DNA from: Pyxidicoccus sp. MSG2
GTDB lineage: Bacteria > Myxococcota > Myxococcia > Myxococcales > Myxococcaceae
Direction of reading: 5' to 3'
Assembly: GCF_026626705.1 (NCBI RefSeq)
Contig: NZ_JAPNKC010000001.1
Span: 6,838,001-6,902,000, forward strand
DNA: 64,000 nt
Part shown: positions 8,465 to 17,450 of the stretch, piece after piece
How positions within the stretch are numbered: the stretch's first letter is position 1
How the letters are laid out: each line of letters starts with the position of its first letter
The notes under the pieces: generated by a model
The model's input: the letters and a program-made list of their open reading frames with translations, nothing else
What the model was told of the DNA's origin: nothing
Databases searched by the model: none
Translations under genes and position numbers: made by a program

Positions 8465-10225
8465 ATGGACGCTGGCAATGCGCACTACGACGTCATCATC
8501 GTGGGCTCCGGCTTCGGCGGCTCGGTGATGGCCTACCGGCTGGCGGAGGCCGGCCTGCGGGTCTGCGTGCTGGAGCGGGGCAAGGCGTATCCGCCCGGCT
8601 CCTTCCCACGCAGCCCCTATGCGATGCGCCACAACTTCTGGGACCCGAGCCAGGGCATGTACGGCATGTTCAACCTCTGGTCCTTCCGGGGCCTGGGCGG
8701 CGTGGTGTCCTCCGGGCTGGGCGGAGGCTCGCTCATCTACGCCAACGTGCTGCTGCGCAAGGACGAGAAGACCTTCGTCCACGAAGACCTGCGCGACGGC
8801 GGCTATGAGTCCTGGCCCGTCACCCGCGAGGATCTGGACCCGCACTACGACGTCGTGGAGCGGATGATGAACGCCCAGCGCTATCCGCTGGAGCACGCGC
8901 CCTACGCGTCCACCGCCAAGACGCTCGCCATGAAGCTCGCCGCCGAGCGGCTGGGCCGGGGCGCGGACTGGCAGTTGCCTCCGCTGGCCGTCACCTTCGG
9001 CAACCCCGGGGAGACGCCGGTGCCGGGTGAGCCCATCCGCGAAGAGCACCCCAACCTCCATGGCCGCACGCGCACCACGTGCCGGCTGTGCGGGGAGTGT
9101 GACATCGGCTGCAACTACGGCAGCAAGAACACGCTCGACTACACGTACCTCTCCGCCGCGAAACGCCACGGCGCCGAGCTGCGCACGCTCGCCGAGGTGA
9201 AGGAGTTCTGGCCCGGCGAGCACGGCGGCTACGTCGTGCAGTACGTGGACCACTCGGACGCGCGAGAGGGCGAGCCGCGCGAGGTCTCCTCCGAGCTGCT
9301 GCCCCGCACGACGCTCACCGCGGACCGGCTGGTGCTGTCCGCGGGCACCTTCGGCACCGCCTATCTGATGCTGAAGAACCGGCGGCACTTCCCGGCCCTC
9401 AGCGCCCGGCTCGGCACGGGCTTCTGCGGCAACGGGGACCTGCTCGGCTTCCTGCTCCGGTGCAGGGACAGCAGCTCCGGCACGCCACTGCCGCGCGTGC
9501 TGGACGGGGGACGGGGGCCCGTCATCACCAGCGCCCTCCACTTCCGGGGCGAGGAGGAGGGTGGCACCGGGCGCGGCTACTACGTGGAGGACGCCGGCTT
9601 CCCGGAGTTCTTCAACTGGCTGTACGAGGGCGCCCACCAGATTTCGCTCCTCAAGCGCAGCGCGCGCCTGGCGGGCCGCATCGCCAAGGGCTGGCTGGGG
9701 CTCTCCCGCGACTCGGACGTCAGCGAGGAGATTGCGCAGGTCCTGGGCGACTGCACCGGCTCGGCCACGTCCCTGCCGCTGCTCGCCATGGGCCGCGACA
9801 TCCCCGACGGGCACATGCGCCTGACGGACAACGGGATGCTGGACATCGACTGGCGGGTGAAGGGCTCCAGCGAGTACTTCCGCCGCGTGCGCGAGTCCAT
9901 GCGCGAAATCGCCGACGCGCTGGAGGGGAAGATGGTGCAGAACCCGCTGGGCTACCTGAGCCGCGTCATCACCGTGCACCCGCTCGGAGGCTGCCCCATG
10001 GGCCACTCGCCCGAGGAGGGTGTCGTGGATGCCACCGGCGAGGCCTACGGACACCCCGGGCTCTACGTGGCGGACGGCTCCGTCATGCCCGGGCCCACCG
10101 GGCCCAACCCCAGCCTCACCATCGCCGCGCTCGCGGACCGCTTCGCCGAGCACCTCCTCGCCGGGCGCTCACGCCCCGTGTCCACCCCCACCCCCGCGCC
10201 CCAGGAAGCGGAGGCCTCCGTGTGA
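8465..10225 (+). CDS. GMC-family oxidoreductase, cholesterol oxidase/ChoD-like
   Basis: 586-aa FAD-dependent oxidoreductase. The N-terminal Rossmann motif is GSGFGGSVMAYRLAEAG. A glycine-rich GLGGGSLIYANV follows near residue 95. Four Cys spaced C-x2-C-x2-C-x3-C (206, 209, 212, 216) precede SKNTLDYTYL, a conserved feature of ChoD-like GMC proteins. The C-terminal HPLGGCPMG and DGSVMPGPTGPNPSLTIAA motifs carry the active-site His and the FAD-binding end. The likely reaction is oxidation of a 3-hydroxysteroid or another bulky alcohol; substrate unproven. The start has a strong GGAGGGGA site. It is the last gene of the operon. Confidence 0.88.
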   Translation: MDAGNAHYDVIIVGSGFGGSVMAYRLAEAGLRVCVLERGKAYPPGSFPRSPYAMRHNFWDPSQGMYGMFNLWSFRGLGGVVSSGLGGGSLIYANVLLRKDEKTFVHEDLRDGGYESWPVTREDLDPHYDVVERMMNAQRYPLEHAPYASTAKTLAMKLAAERLGRGADWQLPPLAVTFGNPGETPVPGEPIREEHPNLHGRTRTTCRLCGECDIGCNYGSKNTLDYTYLSAAKRHGAELRTLAEVKEFWPGEHGGYVVQYVDHSDAREGEPREVSSELLPRTTLTADRLVLSAGTFGTAYLMLKNRRHFPALSARLGTGFCGNGDLLGFLLRCRDSSSGTPLPRVLDGGRGPVITSALHFRGEEEGGTGRGYYVEDAGFPEFFNWLYEGAHQISLLKRSARLAGRIAKGWLGLSRDSDVSEEIAQVLGDCTGSATSLPLLAMGRDIPDGHMRLTDNGMLDIDWRVKGSSEYFRRVRESMREIADALEGKMVQNPLGYLSRVITVHPLGGCPMGHSPEEGVVDATGEAYGHPGLYVADGSVMPGPTGPNPSLTIAALADRFAEHLLAGRSRPVSTPTPAPQEAEASV

Positions 10226-10310
10226 GTCCCGGGCCATGCCCCCAGTGAAGCCTGTTATTTTCAGTATTGTTGCTTTCTCGTGATTCGAGACAGAGTGCGG
10301 CCCCTACCTT

Positions 10311-10319
10311 GGAGGGGAG
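10311..10319 (+). promoter_or_regulatory. Ribosome binding site supporting a TTG start
   Basis: GGAGGGGAG lies six bases before the TTG at 10326. No ATG or GTG in this frame keeps the full signal peptide, so this site decides the start of the receptor gene. The 60 bases before it (10245-10290) are unusually AT-rich for the window and probably hold the promoter, but I cannot place boxes confidently. Confidence 0.6.
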
Positions 10320-10325
10320 TCAGCT

Positions 10326-13300
10326 TTGTCCACACGTGCAGGTCTCGCTCGCGGGCTATGTCTCGCGATGTTGCTATGGGGTGCAGGGGCGTTTGCCCAG
10401 GGCACCTCGGTCATCACCGGAACCATCTCCAACGCGGCGGACCAGAAGTCGCTCGCGGACGCCGTGGTGACGGCCACGTCTCCGAAGCTGCAGGGTGAGC
10501 GGACCGCCGTCTCGGACGGAAGCGGCCTGTACCGGCTCCCCCAGCTGCCGCCGGGCACGTACACCCTGCGCGTGGAGCGCGAGGGCTATGAGCCCTTCGT
10601 GCGCTCCGACGTCGTCCTGCGGCTGGACCGCACGGTGCGCGTCAACATCCAGCTGCTGCCCAGCTCGCTGGGCGAGGAGATTTCCATCACCGCCACGCCG
10701 CCCACCATCGACGTGGGCAGCAACACCGCGGGCCTGAGCGTGGACGCGGACTTCATCCGCAACATCGCCGTCATCCGCCCGGGCACCAAGGGCTCCGCGT
10801 CGCGCTCCTTCGAGTCGCTGGCGGAGCTGGCGCCGGGCGCCACGGAGGACCGCTATGGCGTGAGCGTGAGCGGCAGCTCTTCGCCGGAGAGCCAGTACGT
10901 GGTGGACGGCCTGTCCGTGAATGACCCGGGCGTGGGCACGCTGGGCACGCCGCTGTCGGTGGAGTTCGTCCAGGAGGTCAACGTCATCACCGGTGGCTAC
11001 ATGCCCGAGTACGGCCGCTCCACCGGCGGCGTGCTCAACGTCGTCACCAAGTCCGGCTCCAACGAGTTCCACGGCTCCGTCTTCGGCACCATGGCGCCGG
11101 GCGCCTTCCAGCGCTCGGGCACGGAAATCCGCCAGGAGGGCAGCGTCGTCTCCGCCACGGGCAGCCCGTGGAACCAGGGCGACTTCGGCTTCGACCTGAG
11201 TGGTCCCATCCTCAAGGACAAGCTCTGGTTCTACGTGGGCGTGGCGCCGTCCTTCAACCGCATCCGCGTGGACCGGCAGTTCAGCAAGCTGGAGTACTGC
11301 GACGAGGCGGACCCGGCGAACGGCTGCGCGTCCGTGGGCGCGCGCCGCAAGGACCCGACCACCGGCTTCGGTCAGGTGACGCCGATTGAGGGCAGCCAGG
11401 TCAGCCGCTTCGCGGACGAGCGCAGCGTGCAGTACATCAGCAAGCTGACGTACCTCTTCAACCCGAACCACAACCTGTCGGTGTCCGTCTTCGGCACGCC
11501 GCGCTCCTCCGGCGGCGACGGCAGGTACTCCTTCAGCCGCGACGGAGACCCCGAGGTGTGCGTGGGCCTGTCGTGCACCGGCTTCGTCCAGGGCACCTAC
11601 GAGTCCATCGCCACGCGGCGCTCCAACAGCGTCATGGACATCGTCGCGAAGCAGCAGTCGTCGTTCTTCGACAAGAAGTTCCTCGTGGACGCCACCCTGG
11701 GCTGGCACCACCAGGCCGACTCCACCCTGCCGTCGGATGGCTCGGCGCTGGGCTCCAGCGAGGGTCTGGCCGGGCAGTCCAACCTGGCCTGGCGCCGCAC
11801 GCGTACCCCGCACTCCATCACCGAGTTCGAGTCGCTGCCCGACCCGTCCGTCTGCGGCGCCACGCCCGCGGAGCAGTCGCGCAACTGCCCCGTCACCGCG
11901 TATTCCACTGGCGGCCCCAACACCATCAGCGAGGCGGAGCTGGACCGCGTGCAGGGCAAGGTGATGGGCACGTACCTGGCGCAGGCGTTCGGCCACCACA
12001 TCTTCAAGGCCGGCTTCGACGCGGAGCGCGCGAGCTTCCACCTCAACCGCGCGCGCACGGGCCGCACCCCCTGGCAGGAGTGCACCAGCGGCAACTGCTG
12101 GTTCAGCCTCAACGAGTACGGCTACCTGTCCGGGCCGGACACCCCGGTGTTCCTCGCCAGCAAGGAGGGCACGTCCACGTCGGTGACGGTGGGCGGCTTC
12201 GTGCAGGACAGCTGGTCCGTGCTGGACAAGGTGACGGTCAACGTGGGCCTGCGCTACGACGTGCAGACCATCTGGGGCCTGGATGACCAGGTGGGCCTGC
12301 ACCTGCCCAACCAGTGGTCGCCGCGCATTGGCGCCATCTACGACTTCACCCAGCAGGGGCGCTCCAAGCTGTTCGTCAACTTCGCGCGCTTCTACGAGAA
12401 CGTGCCCCTGGACATGGCGGACCTGTCCTTCCCGCAGCAGCAGCTCCTGTCCGCCACCTACACCGCGCCGGCGTGCAACCCGAGCGACCGCAACTCGCTG
12501 CTGACGGGCTGCACCGCGGCCAACCGCCAGCGCCTGGGCAACGCCAACGAGGGCCCCAACCAGACCTGGGATGCCCAGGGTGGCGACCGCGTGCCGGTGG
12601 ACCCGAACATCCGCGCGCAGTCCGCGGACGAGTTCATGGCGGGCGCGGAGTACGACCTGCTGCTGGGCCGCGTCGGCCTGGCGTACACCCGGCGCGTCCT
12701 CAATGACGTCATCGAGGACATGAGCCGGGATGACGGCAACACGTTCTTCCTGGGCAACCCGGGCAAGGGCTTCTCGTCCGACTTCCCGGAGGCCCGCCGC
12801 CACTACGACGCGGTGAACCTGTACTACCAGAAGGCGTTCTCCAACGGCTGGCTGGCCCAGGCCAGCTACACGTGGTCCAAGCTGCGCGGCAACTACTCCG
12901 GCCTGTTCCGCGCGGACACCGGGCAGCTGTCGCCCAACCTGACGCGCGACTTCGACCTGCTGTCGCTCACCACCAACCGCGACGGCCCGCTGCCCGGCGA
13001 CCGCACGCATTCCTTCAAGGCCTTCGGCGCGCGCGAGTTCGTGCTGAGCAACACCACCAGCTTCAACGTGGGTGGAGGCTACCGGAGCCGCTCGGGCACT
13101 CCGCTCAACTACCTGGGCCTGCACCCGCGCCGCAGCGGCGCGGAGACGTTCATCCTCCCGCGTGGCAGCGCCGGCCGGCTGCCCTGGGTGCACAACGTCG
13201 ACTCCCACGTGGGCATCAGCCAGAAGCTGTCGAAGGACTACACGCTGAGCGTGTCCATGGACGTGTTCAACCTCTTCAACTTCCAGCAGTACACCAACGT

Positions 13301-13553
13301 GGACCAGACGCTGGCGCTCAACCGCGTGTACGCCATCGAGCAGAACGGCACCACGGCGGACGTGTCGGCGTGCCTCGATGCGCTCAACCCCGCCTGCCGC
13401 ATCGTCCCCATCTCGGACACCGAGTACACGGTGCTCCCGGACGGGACGAAGCTCGCGCGCATCCGCGCGTCCGACATCAACCCCAACTTCAAGCGCCCCA
13501 CGGCGTACCAGGCGCCGCGCTCCATCCGCTTCGGCGCGAAGCTGAGCTTCTAG
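10326..13553 (+). CDS. TonB-dependent receptor, Oar-like
   Basis: 1075-aa outer-membrane receptor. A signal peptide ends near residue 25 (GAFAQG). Residues 28-110 form a carboxypeptidase-regulatory-like beta-sandwich (GTISNAADQKSLADAVV, LPPGTYTLRVEREGYEP). The plug domain follows (SQYVVDGLSVNDPGVGT, GGYMPEYGRSTGGVLNVVTK), then a ~750-residue beta-barrel ending in a short terminal strand with a final Phe (IRFGAKLSF). This is the layout of the myxobacterial Oar receptors. It starts at TTG with a good ribosome site. A lipoprotein gene follows after 25 bases and a strong terminator closes the pair. The transported substrate is unknown; Oar of Myxococcus xanthus handles the PopC developmental protease. 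Confidence 0.9.
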   Translation: MSTRAGLARGLCLAMLLWGAGAFAQGTSVITGTISNAADQKSLADAVVTATSPKLQGERTAVSDGSGLYRLPQLPPGTYTLRVEREGYEPFVRSDVVLRLDRTVRVNIQLLPSSLGEEISITATPPTIDVGSNTAGLSVDADFIRNIAVIRPGTKGSASRSFESLAELAPGATEDRYGVSVSGSSSPESQYVVDGLSVNDPGVGTLGTPLSVEFVQEVNVITGGYMPEYGRSTGGVLNVVTKSGSNEFHGSVFGTMAPGAFQRSGTEIRQEGSVVSATGSPWNQGDFGFDLSGPILKDKLWFYVGVAPSFNRIRVDRQFSKLEYCDEADPANGCASVGARRKDPTTGFGQVTPIEGSQVSRFADERSVQYISKLTYLFNPNHNLSVSVFGTPRSSGGDGRYSFSRDGDPEVCVGLSCTGFVQGTYESIATRRSNSVMDIVAKQQSSFFDKKFLVDATLGWHHQADSTLPSDGSALGSSEGLAGQSNLAWRRTRTPHSITEFESLPDPSVCGATPAEQSRNCPVTAYSTGGPNTISEAELDRVQGKVMGTYLAQAFGHHIFKAGFDAERASFHLNRARTGRTPWQECTSGNCWFSLNEYGYLSGPDTPVFLASKEGTSTSVTVGGFVQDSWSVLDKVTVNVGLRYDVQTIWGLDDQVGLHLPNQWSPRIGAIYDFTQQGRSKLFVNFARFYENVPLDMADLSFPQQQLLSATYTAPACNPSDRNSLLTGCTAANRQRLGNANEGPNQTWDAQGGDRVPVDPNIRAQSADEFMAGAEYDLLLGRVGLAYTRRVLNDVIEDMSRDDGNTFFLGNPGKGFSSDFPEARRHYDAVNLYYQKAFSNGWLAQASYTWSKLRGNYSGLFRADTGQLSPNLTRDFDLLSLTTNRDGPLPGDRTHSFKAFGAREFVLSNTTSFNVGGGYRSRSGTPLNYLGLHPRRSGAETFILPRGSAGRLPWVHNVDSHVGISQKLSKDYTLSVSMDVFNLFNFQQYTNVDQTLALNRVYAIEQNGTTADVSACLDALNPACRIVPISDTEYTVLPDGTKLARIRASDINPNFKRPTAYQAPRSIRFGAKLSF

Positions 13554-13578
13554 CCCCGCTCCCCAGAGGACACTTCCA

Positions 13579-14388
13579 ATGAAACTTCGACTGATGGGAT
13601 TGAGCGTGGGCGTGGCGACGGCCGCCGTGGCCGTATTCGCGTGCGGCGTGGACGAGCCGGAGCCCCAGTGCGTGGTGGCGCGCGCGAGCATCGACGGCTC
13701 CACCGGCTCCTTCGCGGCGACGTACACCCTGAAGCCCGGACAGAATCCGGACCAGCAGTGCGCACGGCTCAAGCCCGAGCGCGTGGGGCTGCAGAAGTAC
13801 TTCAGTGAGACGCCGAGCTCGGCGGACAGCGTCGCCGTGCGCAGCGCCCGGCTGGGCAAGCTGGGGCGGGACTTCGCGGCCACGCGGCCGGACCCGGACC
13901 CCACGCACGCGACGTACTCGGTGGGCGCGTTCGCCAGCGAGGCGCCGGGGCCGGACAACTTCTGCAACGTGCCCACGCTGACGGCCGCGCGGCTGGACGT
14001 GCCCGCCACGGCACCGGGCCTGCCCGACGGCGGGGCGCAGCCGGATGGCGGCCCGCCCGGCCAGGCGGCGCAGAGCTTCACGTACGAGTGGTCCAACCTG
14101 CGCATCTACAACTCGCCGGGGACTCCGGGCACGCAGTTCACCGCGGAGCTGCGCTACACGGAGAACGGCTGCACCGCGGAGTACAGCGCCAAGGGCATCT
14201 GGCCCGTGGTGACGTGCGGCTTGAGCGACGGCGGCGTCAACGAGGCGGCGTGCGACCCGTACGCGGACTACGACGCGGGGCGGCTGCGCGGCTCGGGCAT
14301 CAACCCCGTCTTCCCCGTCAAGTGCGACCCGGACGCGCTCATCTGCGTGCTCACGGGGGAGGTGCCTTCGGAACAGCAGCAGCCGTGA
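13579..14388 (+). CDS. Receptor-associated lipoprotein
   Basis: 269-aa predicted lipoprotein. The signal segment ends in AVFACG, with the lipid-modified Cys at about residue 22. Six or more further Cys and a Pro/Asp/Gly-rich linker (DGGAQPDGGPP) are typical of myxobacterial surface lipoproteins. No family recognised. Only 25 bases separate it from the Oar-like receptor and it shares the receptor's terminator, so it is probably a co-expressed partner on the outer membrane. Confidence 0.8.
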   Translation: MKLRLMGLSVGVATAAVAVFACGVDEPEPQCVVARASIDGSTGSFAATYTLKPGQNPDQQCARLKPERVGLQKYFSETPSSADSVAVRSARLGKLGRDFAATRPDPDPTHATYSVGAFASEAPGPDNFCNVPTLTAARLDVPATAPGLPDGGAQPDGGPPGQAAQSFTYEWSNLRIYNSPGTPGTQFTAELRYTENGCTAEYSAKGIWPVVTCGLSDGGVNEAACDPYADYDAGRLRGSGINPVFPVKCDPDALICVLTGEVPSEQQQP

Positions 14389-14410
14389 CACGGATGCGGT
14401 GAGTTCGTCA

Positions 14411-14448
14411 ACGGGCCCGGTGGAGACTTCGCGCTCCGCCGGGCCCGT
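14411..14448 (+). terminator. Terminator of the receptor-lipoprotein operon
   Basis: A 15-bp inverted repeat with a single G-U pair (left arm 14411-14425, right arm 14434-14448, loop of 8). It lies 23 bases after the lipoprotein stop codon. No clear U tract, which is common for high-GC genomes. Confidence 0.7.
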
Positions 14449-14540
14449 GCGCGCTTCCTGACCCATCTCGACTTTTCAAACGCGGGACGCTACATGGTCG
14501 CGGCGCTTCAGCGAGCGCATCGGCGGCCACGGTCCTGCGC

Positions 14541-15230
14541 ATGCTTTCGGTTCCCTTCTTCGGCACCGCCACGGAGCTCAGTCGCTTCACGCACCGCCCG
14601 GGCACGTCCGTCGTCCTGGTGGGCACGGGCGGCACGGAGAGCGCCTTCCCGCAGGACCTGGCGGAGCGCATCTTCGCGTGGTCCTCGGACGTGAAGCTGG
14701 CGTCCGCCAGTCCCGAGGCGCTCGCGCGCGTCTCGGGGGACGCGATTCAGCCCGGTGACGTGTTCATCTTCGCGGATGGCAAGCTGAGCTGGCGGAGTGA
14801 GCCGGCGCTGAACCTGGACTCACACGCGCTGGCGTCGCAGGCCGTGTCGCTGTTCATCAGTGCGCTGTCGCAGCAGGGCTACGTGCGGCTCAAGCAGCGC
14901 GAGCGCAACGACGCCATCTTCACGCGCGTGAAGCTCATCGCGATGGAGCGGCTGCTGAAGAACCGGGCGAAGCGGGCCTCGCGTGCGAAGGCCGGGCCGG
15001 AGCCGGTGCCGGTGGAGGACCCGTACGCGCTGCTGGGGCTGACGCCGGGGGCTTCCTTCGAGGAGGCGCGCGCGGCCCGCAACGCGCTGCTCTTGCAGTA
15101 CCACCCGGACAAGGTGGCGGGGCTGGGGCCGAAGCTGCGCGAGGTGGCCGAGGCGGAGACGAAGCGCATCAACGCGGCGTTCGCGAGCCTGACGGCGCCG
15201 GTGCGCGCGGGGCGGGGACAGCGGGAGTAG
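14541..15230 (+). CDS. J-domain protein (DnaJ-like C-terminus)
   Basis: 229 aa. The first ~140 residues are an unrecognised domain (PGTSVVLVGTGG). The C-terminal ~60 residues are a J domain: DPYALLGLTPGASFEEAR, then YHPDKV with the HPD triad at 188-190, and a final helix with KRINAAFASL. J domains stimulate Hsp70 ATPase activity. A C-terminal J domain after a variable N-terminus suggests a dedicated co-chaperone that brings a specific client to DnaK. It converges with sitI with only five bases between stop codons. Confidence 0.85.
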   Translation: MLSVPFFGTATELSRFTHRPGTSVVLVGTGGTESAFPQDLAERIFAWSSDVKLASASPEALARVSGDAIQPGDVFIFADGKLSWRSEPALNLDSHALASQAVSLFISALSQQGYVRLKQRERNDAIFTRVKLIAMERLLKNRAKRASRAKAGPEPVPVEDPYALLGLTPGASFEEARAARNALLLQYHPDKVAGLGPKLREVAEAETKRINAAFASLTAPVRAGRGQRE

Positions 15231-15235
15231 GCGCT

Positions 15236-15958
15236 CTAGCGCGTGTGCAGCTCGCGGAAGGTGAGGCCGTCCAGCTCCAGGTGCTGCACGGCGTTCATGA
15301 ACCGCTCGGTGCCGACAATCATCGTGGCGAAGTTTCCCACGCGGAAGAGGTCCAGGTCCGTGGGCAGGGAGGCGGCGTCGAGGATGGGGCTGTCCGGCCA
15401 TTTGAATGCGTGCCGGCCACAGGTGGCGCACGGTGGAGGAACATCCGGTGGAATGCAGTCCGGGTGCAGCCGGCCGTGGGGCTCAATCTGGAGTTCTAGC
15501 AGCTCCGGCGGGTTCTTCTGACGGAACCGCAGCTCCGTCCGACAGCCCAGCAGCCCCCGGACGCCCGCTGCCTGGATGCGCTCCAACACGGCTCGGTGCA
15601 CGAGGAGCTTCAGCCCCCCCACCCAGGCGATGGGGCCAAACTCCCCATGGGCACGGCCCACCAGCGGGCCGAAGCCCGTACCGGGTGGCAGCTCCGCATT
15701 CCGGGGTGCCAGGGGGCGCACCAGCTCGCGCAGGCGTGCGAACTCGGGGAAGGGCTCGGGCCTGGCCTTCTCGAAGTCTCCGCGCTCTGGCAACTGCGAC
15801 AGGTCGACGCACGGGTACTCGTGGCCCGCATCGGTCCAGGTGGCGCCGCAGGTGTGGCACCTCACGCCTGGCAGCCCCAGCTTGTGCCACGCGTTGACTA
15901 CCCCGCCATGCTTCGCTGCCGCCGCCTGGTCCTCGTCCAGCAAGAAGTACCTGCTCAT
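15236..15958 (-). CDS. sitI: SitI6-like double-CXXCG immunity protein
   Basis: 240 aa, cytoplasmic (no signal peptide). Two CXXCG motifs at residues 34-38 (CHTCG) and 177-181 (CATCG) are the signature of the Myxococcus double-CXXCG paralogous family. The C-terminal block ILDAASLPTDLDLFR and IVGTERF are also family features. In the Sit system this protein protects the cell against the cognate SitA lipoprotein toxin delivered by outer-membrane exchange. It lies six bases after sitA on the same strand, the usual toxin-immunity order. Family assignment is from memory of the motif; cognate specificity is inferred from adjacency. Confidence 0.85.
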   Translation of the reverse strand: MSRYFLLDEDQAAAAKHGGVVNAWHKLGLPGVRCHTCGATWTDAGHEYPCVDLSQLPERGDFEKARPEPFPEFARLRELVRPLAPRNAELPPGTGFGPLVGRAHGEFGPIAWVGGLKLLVHRAVLERIQAAGVRGLLGCRTELRFRQKNPPELLELQIEPHGRLHPDCIPPDVPPPCATCGRHAFKWPDSPILDAASLPTDLDLFRVGNFATMIVGTERFMNAVQHLELDGLTFRELHTR

Positions 15959-15964
15959 CGAACC

Positions 15965-16636
15965 TCACGCTCCCGGACGGGAATGGTAGGGCTGAACAGG
16001 GCCACCGATGAGTTCGAAGCGGTGGATGAGTTCCCCTGCATGCTTGTAGATATCCTCGGGGGTGGCTCCGCGGTTCGTCTTCATGAAGTCCCGCCAGGCC
16101 TGGTTCCACGGCCCGCCACGCCCGTCGTTCCCGTGAATCCTCCGGTGGAGGGCACGCGGAATCGGCATGGTGTAGTCGTGAATCTTGATGCCTCGCCCAG
16201 CGAACCACAGCGAGAACTCCTCGGCCCGGGGTAAGATGTGGTGCTTCTCCCAATGTCCGGGCGTGAGCTGGCGTGACGGCGGGATGAGCCTGTCATGGGC
16301 GCCGTTCCAGTTGGGGAACACCATGACGGCGCCTTTCGGCAGGTGCTGCGCACCTCCCCAATTCCTCTGGGGACCCATGCCCGGTGCCGCGGCCGCAGCG
16401 GGCGGACGCGAAGGCGGGAAGCGTGCCAGCTCGACTTCTCCGGGCAGGTCTTCGCAGCGGTAGAAGCCGCAGGCGTCACCCAGGCAGAGCAGGGTGACGC
16501 ACTGGTCGTCCCCTGGCTCGTCGCACTCCAGCTCCGCCGAATCCCGGACCTGCTGCATGGGTGGTCTGGCGGCGGTGGCGCAGCCCAGCCAGGACACGGC
16601 GGAGATCAAGACAGCGAACGCGAGGAACAGGCGCAT
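15965..16636 (-). CDS. sitA: SitA6-like polymorphic lipoprotein toxin
   Basis: 223-aa predicted lipoprotein with a lipobox ending at Cys19 (SWLGC). The N-terminal part is a Cys-rich domain (CDEPGDDQCVTLLCLGDACG, FYRCEDLPG) used for sorting and outer-membrane exchange. A Pro/Ala hinge at about residues 75-90 leads to a toxin domain rich in His and Trp: KHHILPRAEEFSLWF, then ALHRRIHGN, WNQAWRDF. This His pattern resembles HNH-like nucleases, so a DNase activity is plausible but unproven. In Myxococcus, SitA toxins move between cells with lipoproteins and kill kin lacking the matching SitI. The immunity gene follows after six bases. Confidence 0.85.
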   Translation of the reverse strand: MRLFLAFAVLISAVSWLGCATAARPPMQQVRDSAELECDEPGDDQCVTLLCLGDACGFYRCEDLPGEVELARFPPSRPPAAAAAPGMGPQRNWGGAQHLPKGAVMVFPNWNGAHDRLIPPSRQLTPGHWEKHHILPRAEEFSLWFAGRGIKIHDYTMPIPRALHRRIHGNDGRGGPWNQAWRDFMKTNRGATPEDIYKHAGELIHRFELIGGPVQPYHSRPGA

Positions 16637-16900
16637 GGCCCGCGAAAGTTAGCGGAAATGGCTCCAGCCACGGTGGCCCATGCGCACGGGGCACCTGTGT
16701 GTGAACTCGCACGTTCGGGACACACCGTGCTTGGACGGCCTACCTTTGAGGTGCGCCTGCCACTGCAACCGGGTTACCGGAAGCAGCAGGCAGGAATAGA
16801 CGCCCCACGAAGGGAGTCAGGCCCTCCAGGGTGGGGGCCGGCGGGCCGCGCAGGGCCTGCTGGCCGGGCTGCCGTGGGTGTGCCTCCGGTGCCCGGGACG

Positions 16901-17290
16901 TCAGGCGACGGAGGCGAGCGAGGGACCGTCCCGTCCTCCGCCGAGGCTGCGTCTCACCTGCGCCAGGAAGCGCGACAGGTCACCTTCCTTGGGCAGGAAG
17001 ACTTCCCCGCGCGGAGCGAGCATGGCGTGCTCGCTGCTGTGCAGGATGAGCGGCGTGTTTCGCAAGCGCTCGTCGGCACGCAGGCGGTGACACAGCTCCA
17101 GCCCGGTCATCCGCGGCATGCATACGTCGGTGATGATGAGGTCGGGCCGCAGCACCAGGGCCTGCTCCAGCCCCTCCTGGCCGTCATGGGCGACGGTGAC
17201 CGCGTAGCCCAGCTCCTCGAGGGCCCACGTGTAGATGTCGAGGAGGTCCGCGTCGTCGTCGATGAGGAGAACCCTGGACTGGAAGTTCAT
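16901..17290 (-). CDS. Single-domain response regulator
   Basis: 129-aa stand-alone receiver domain. Acidic triad DDDAD near residue 11, phospho-acceptor Asp in IITDVCMPRMTG near residue 55, Ser in LHSSEH, and the conserved Lys in FLPKEGD. No output domain, so it acts through protein contacts or as a phosphate shuttle. The ATG at 17290 was chosen because the longer upstream frame lacks family similarity. No kinase gene adjoins it; a partner must be elsewhere. Confidence 0.85.
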   Translation of the reverse strand: MNFQSRVLLIDDDADLLDIYTWALEELGYAVTVAHDGQEGLEQALVLRPDLIITDVCMPRMTGLELCHRLRADERLRNTPLILHSSEHAMLAPRGEVFLPKEGDLSRFLAQVRRSLGGGRDGPSLASVA

Positions 17291-17450
17291 GCTGCGCCTC
17301 ACTCTGGTGATGGGCGACCGTGCGCCCCGTCCTATATCGACAGGGCCTCCAGGGCGAGAATGTGAACGGCGGGTCCGGAAAGGGCGTCGGGAGAAGGGAG
17401 ACGCTGGAGCAGGCAGGCGGAGCGGCGCGAGGCACCTTCCGTGCGCTGTT

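Noticed and set aside
9080-9112. [4Fe-4S] cluster in the GMC oxidoreductase
   Set aside because: The Cys spacing fits, but the same Cys pattern is, to my memory, a conserved feature of ChoD-like GMC proteins that are treated as FAD-only enzymes. I leave it as a family trait.
5903-10153. A 1416-codon open frame antisense to the steroid-type operon
   Set aside because: The plus-strand frames carry clear catalytic motifs and ribosome sites; the antisense frame is Val/His/Arg/Gln-rich and arises from GC bias at third positions.
10374-14105. A 1243-codon frame antisense to the Oar-like receptor
   Set aside because: Shadow of the receptor and lipoprotein genes; no recognisable motif.
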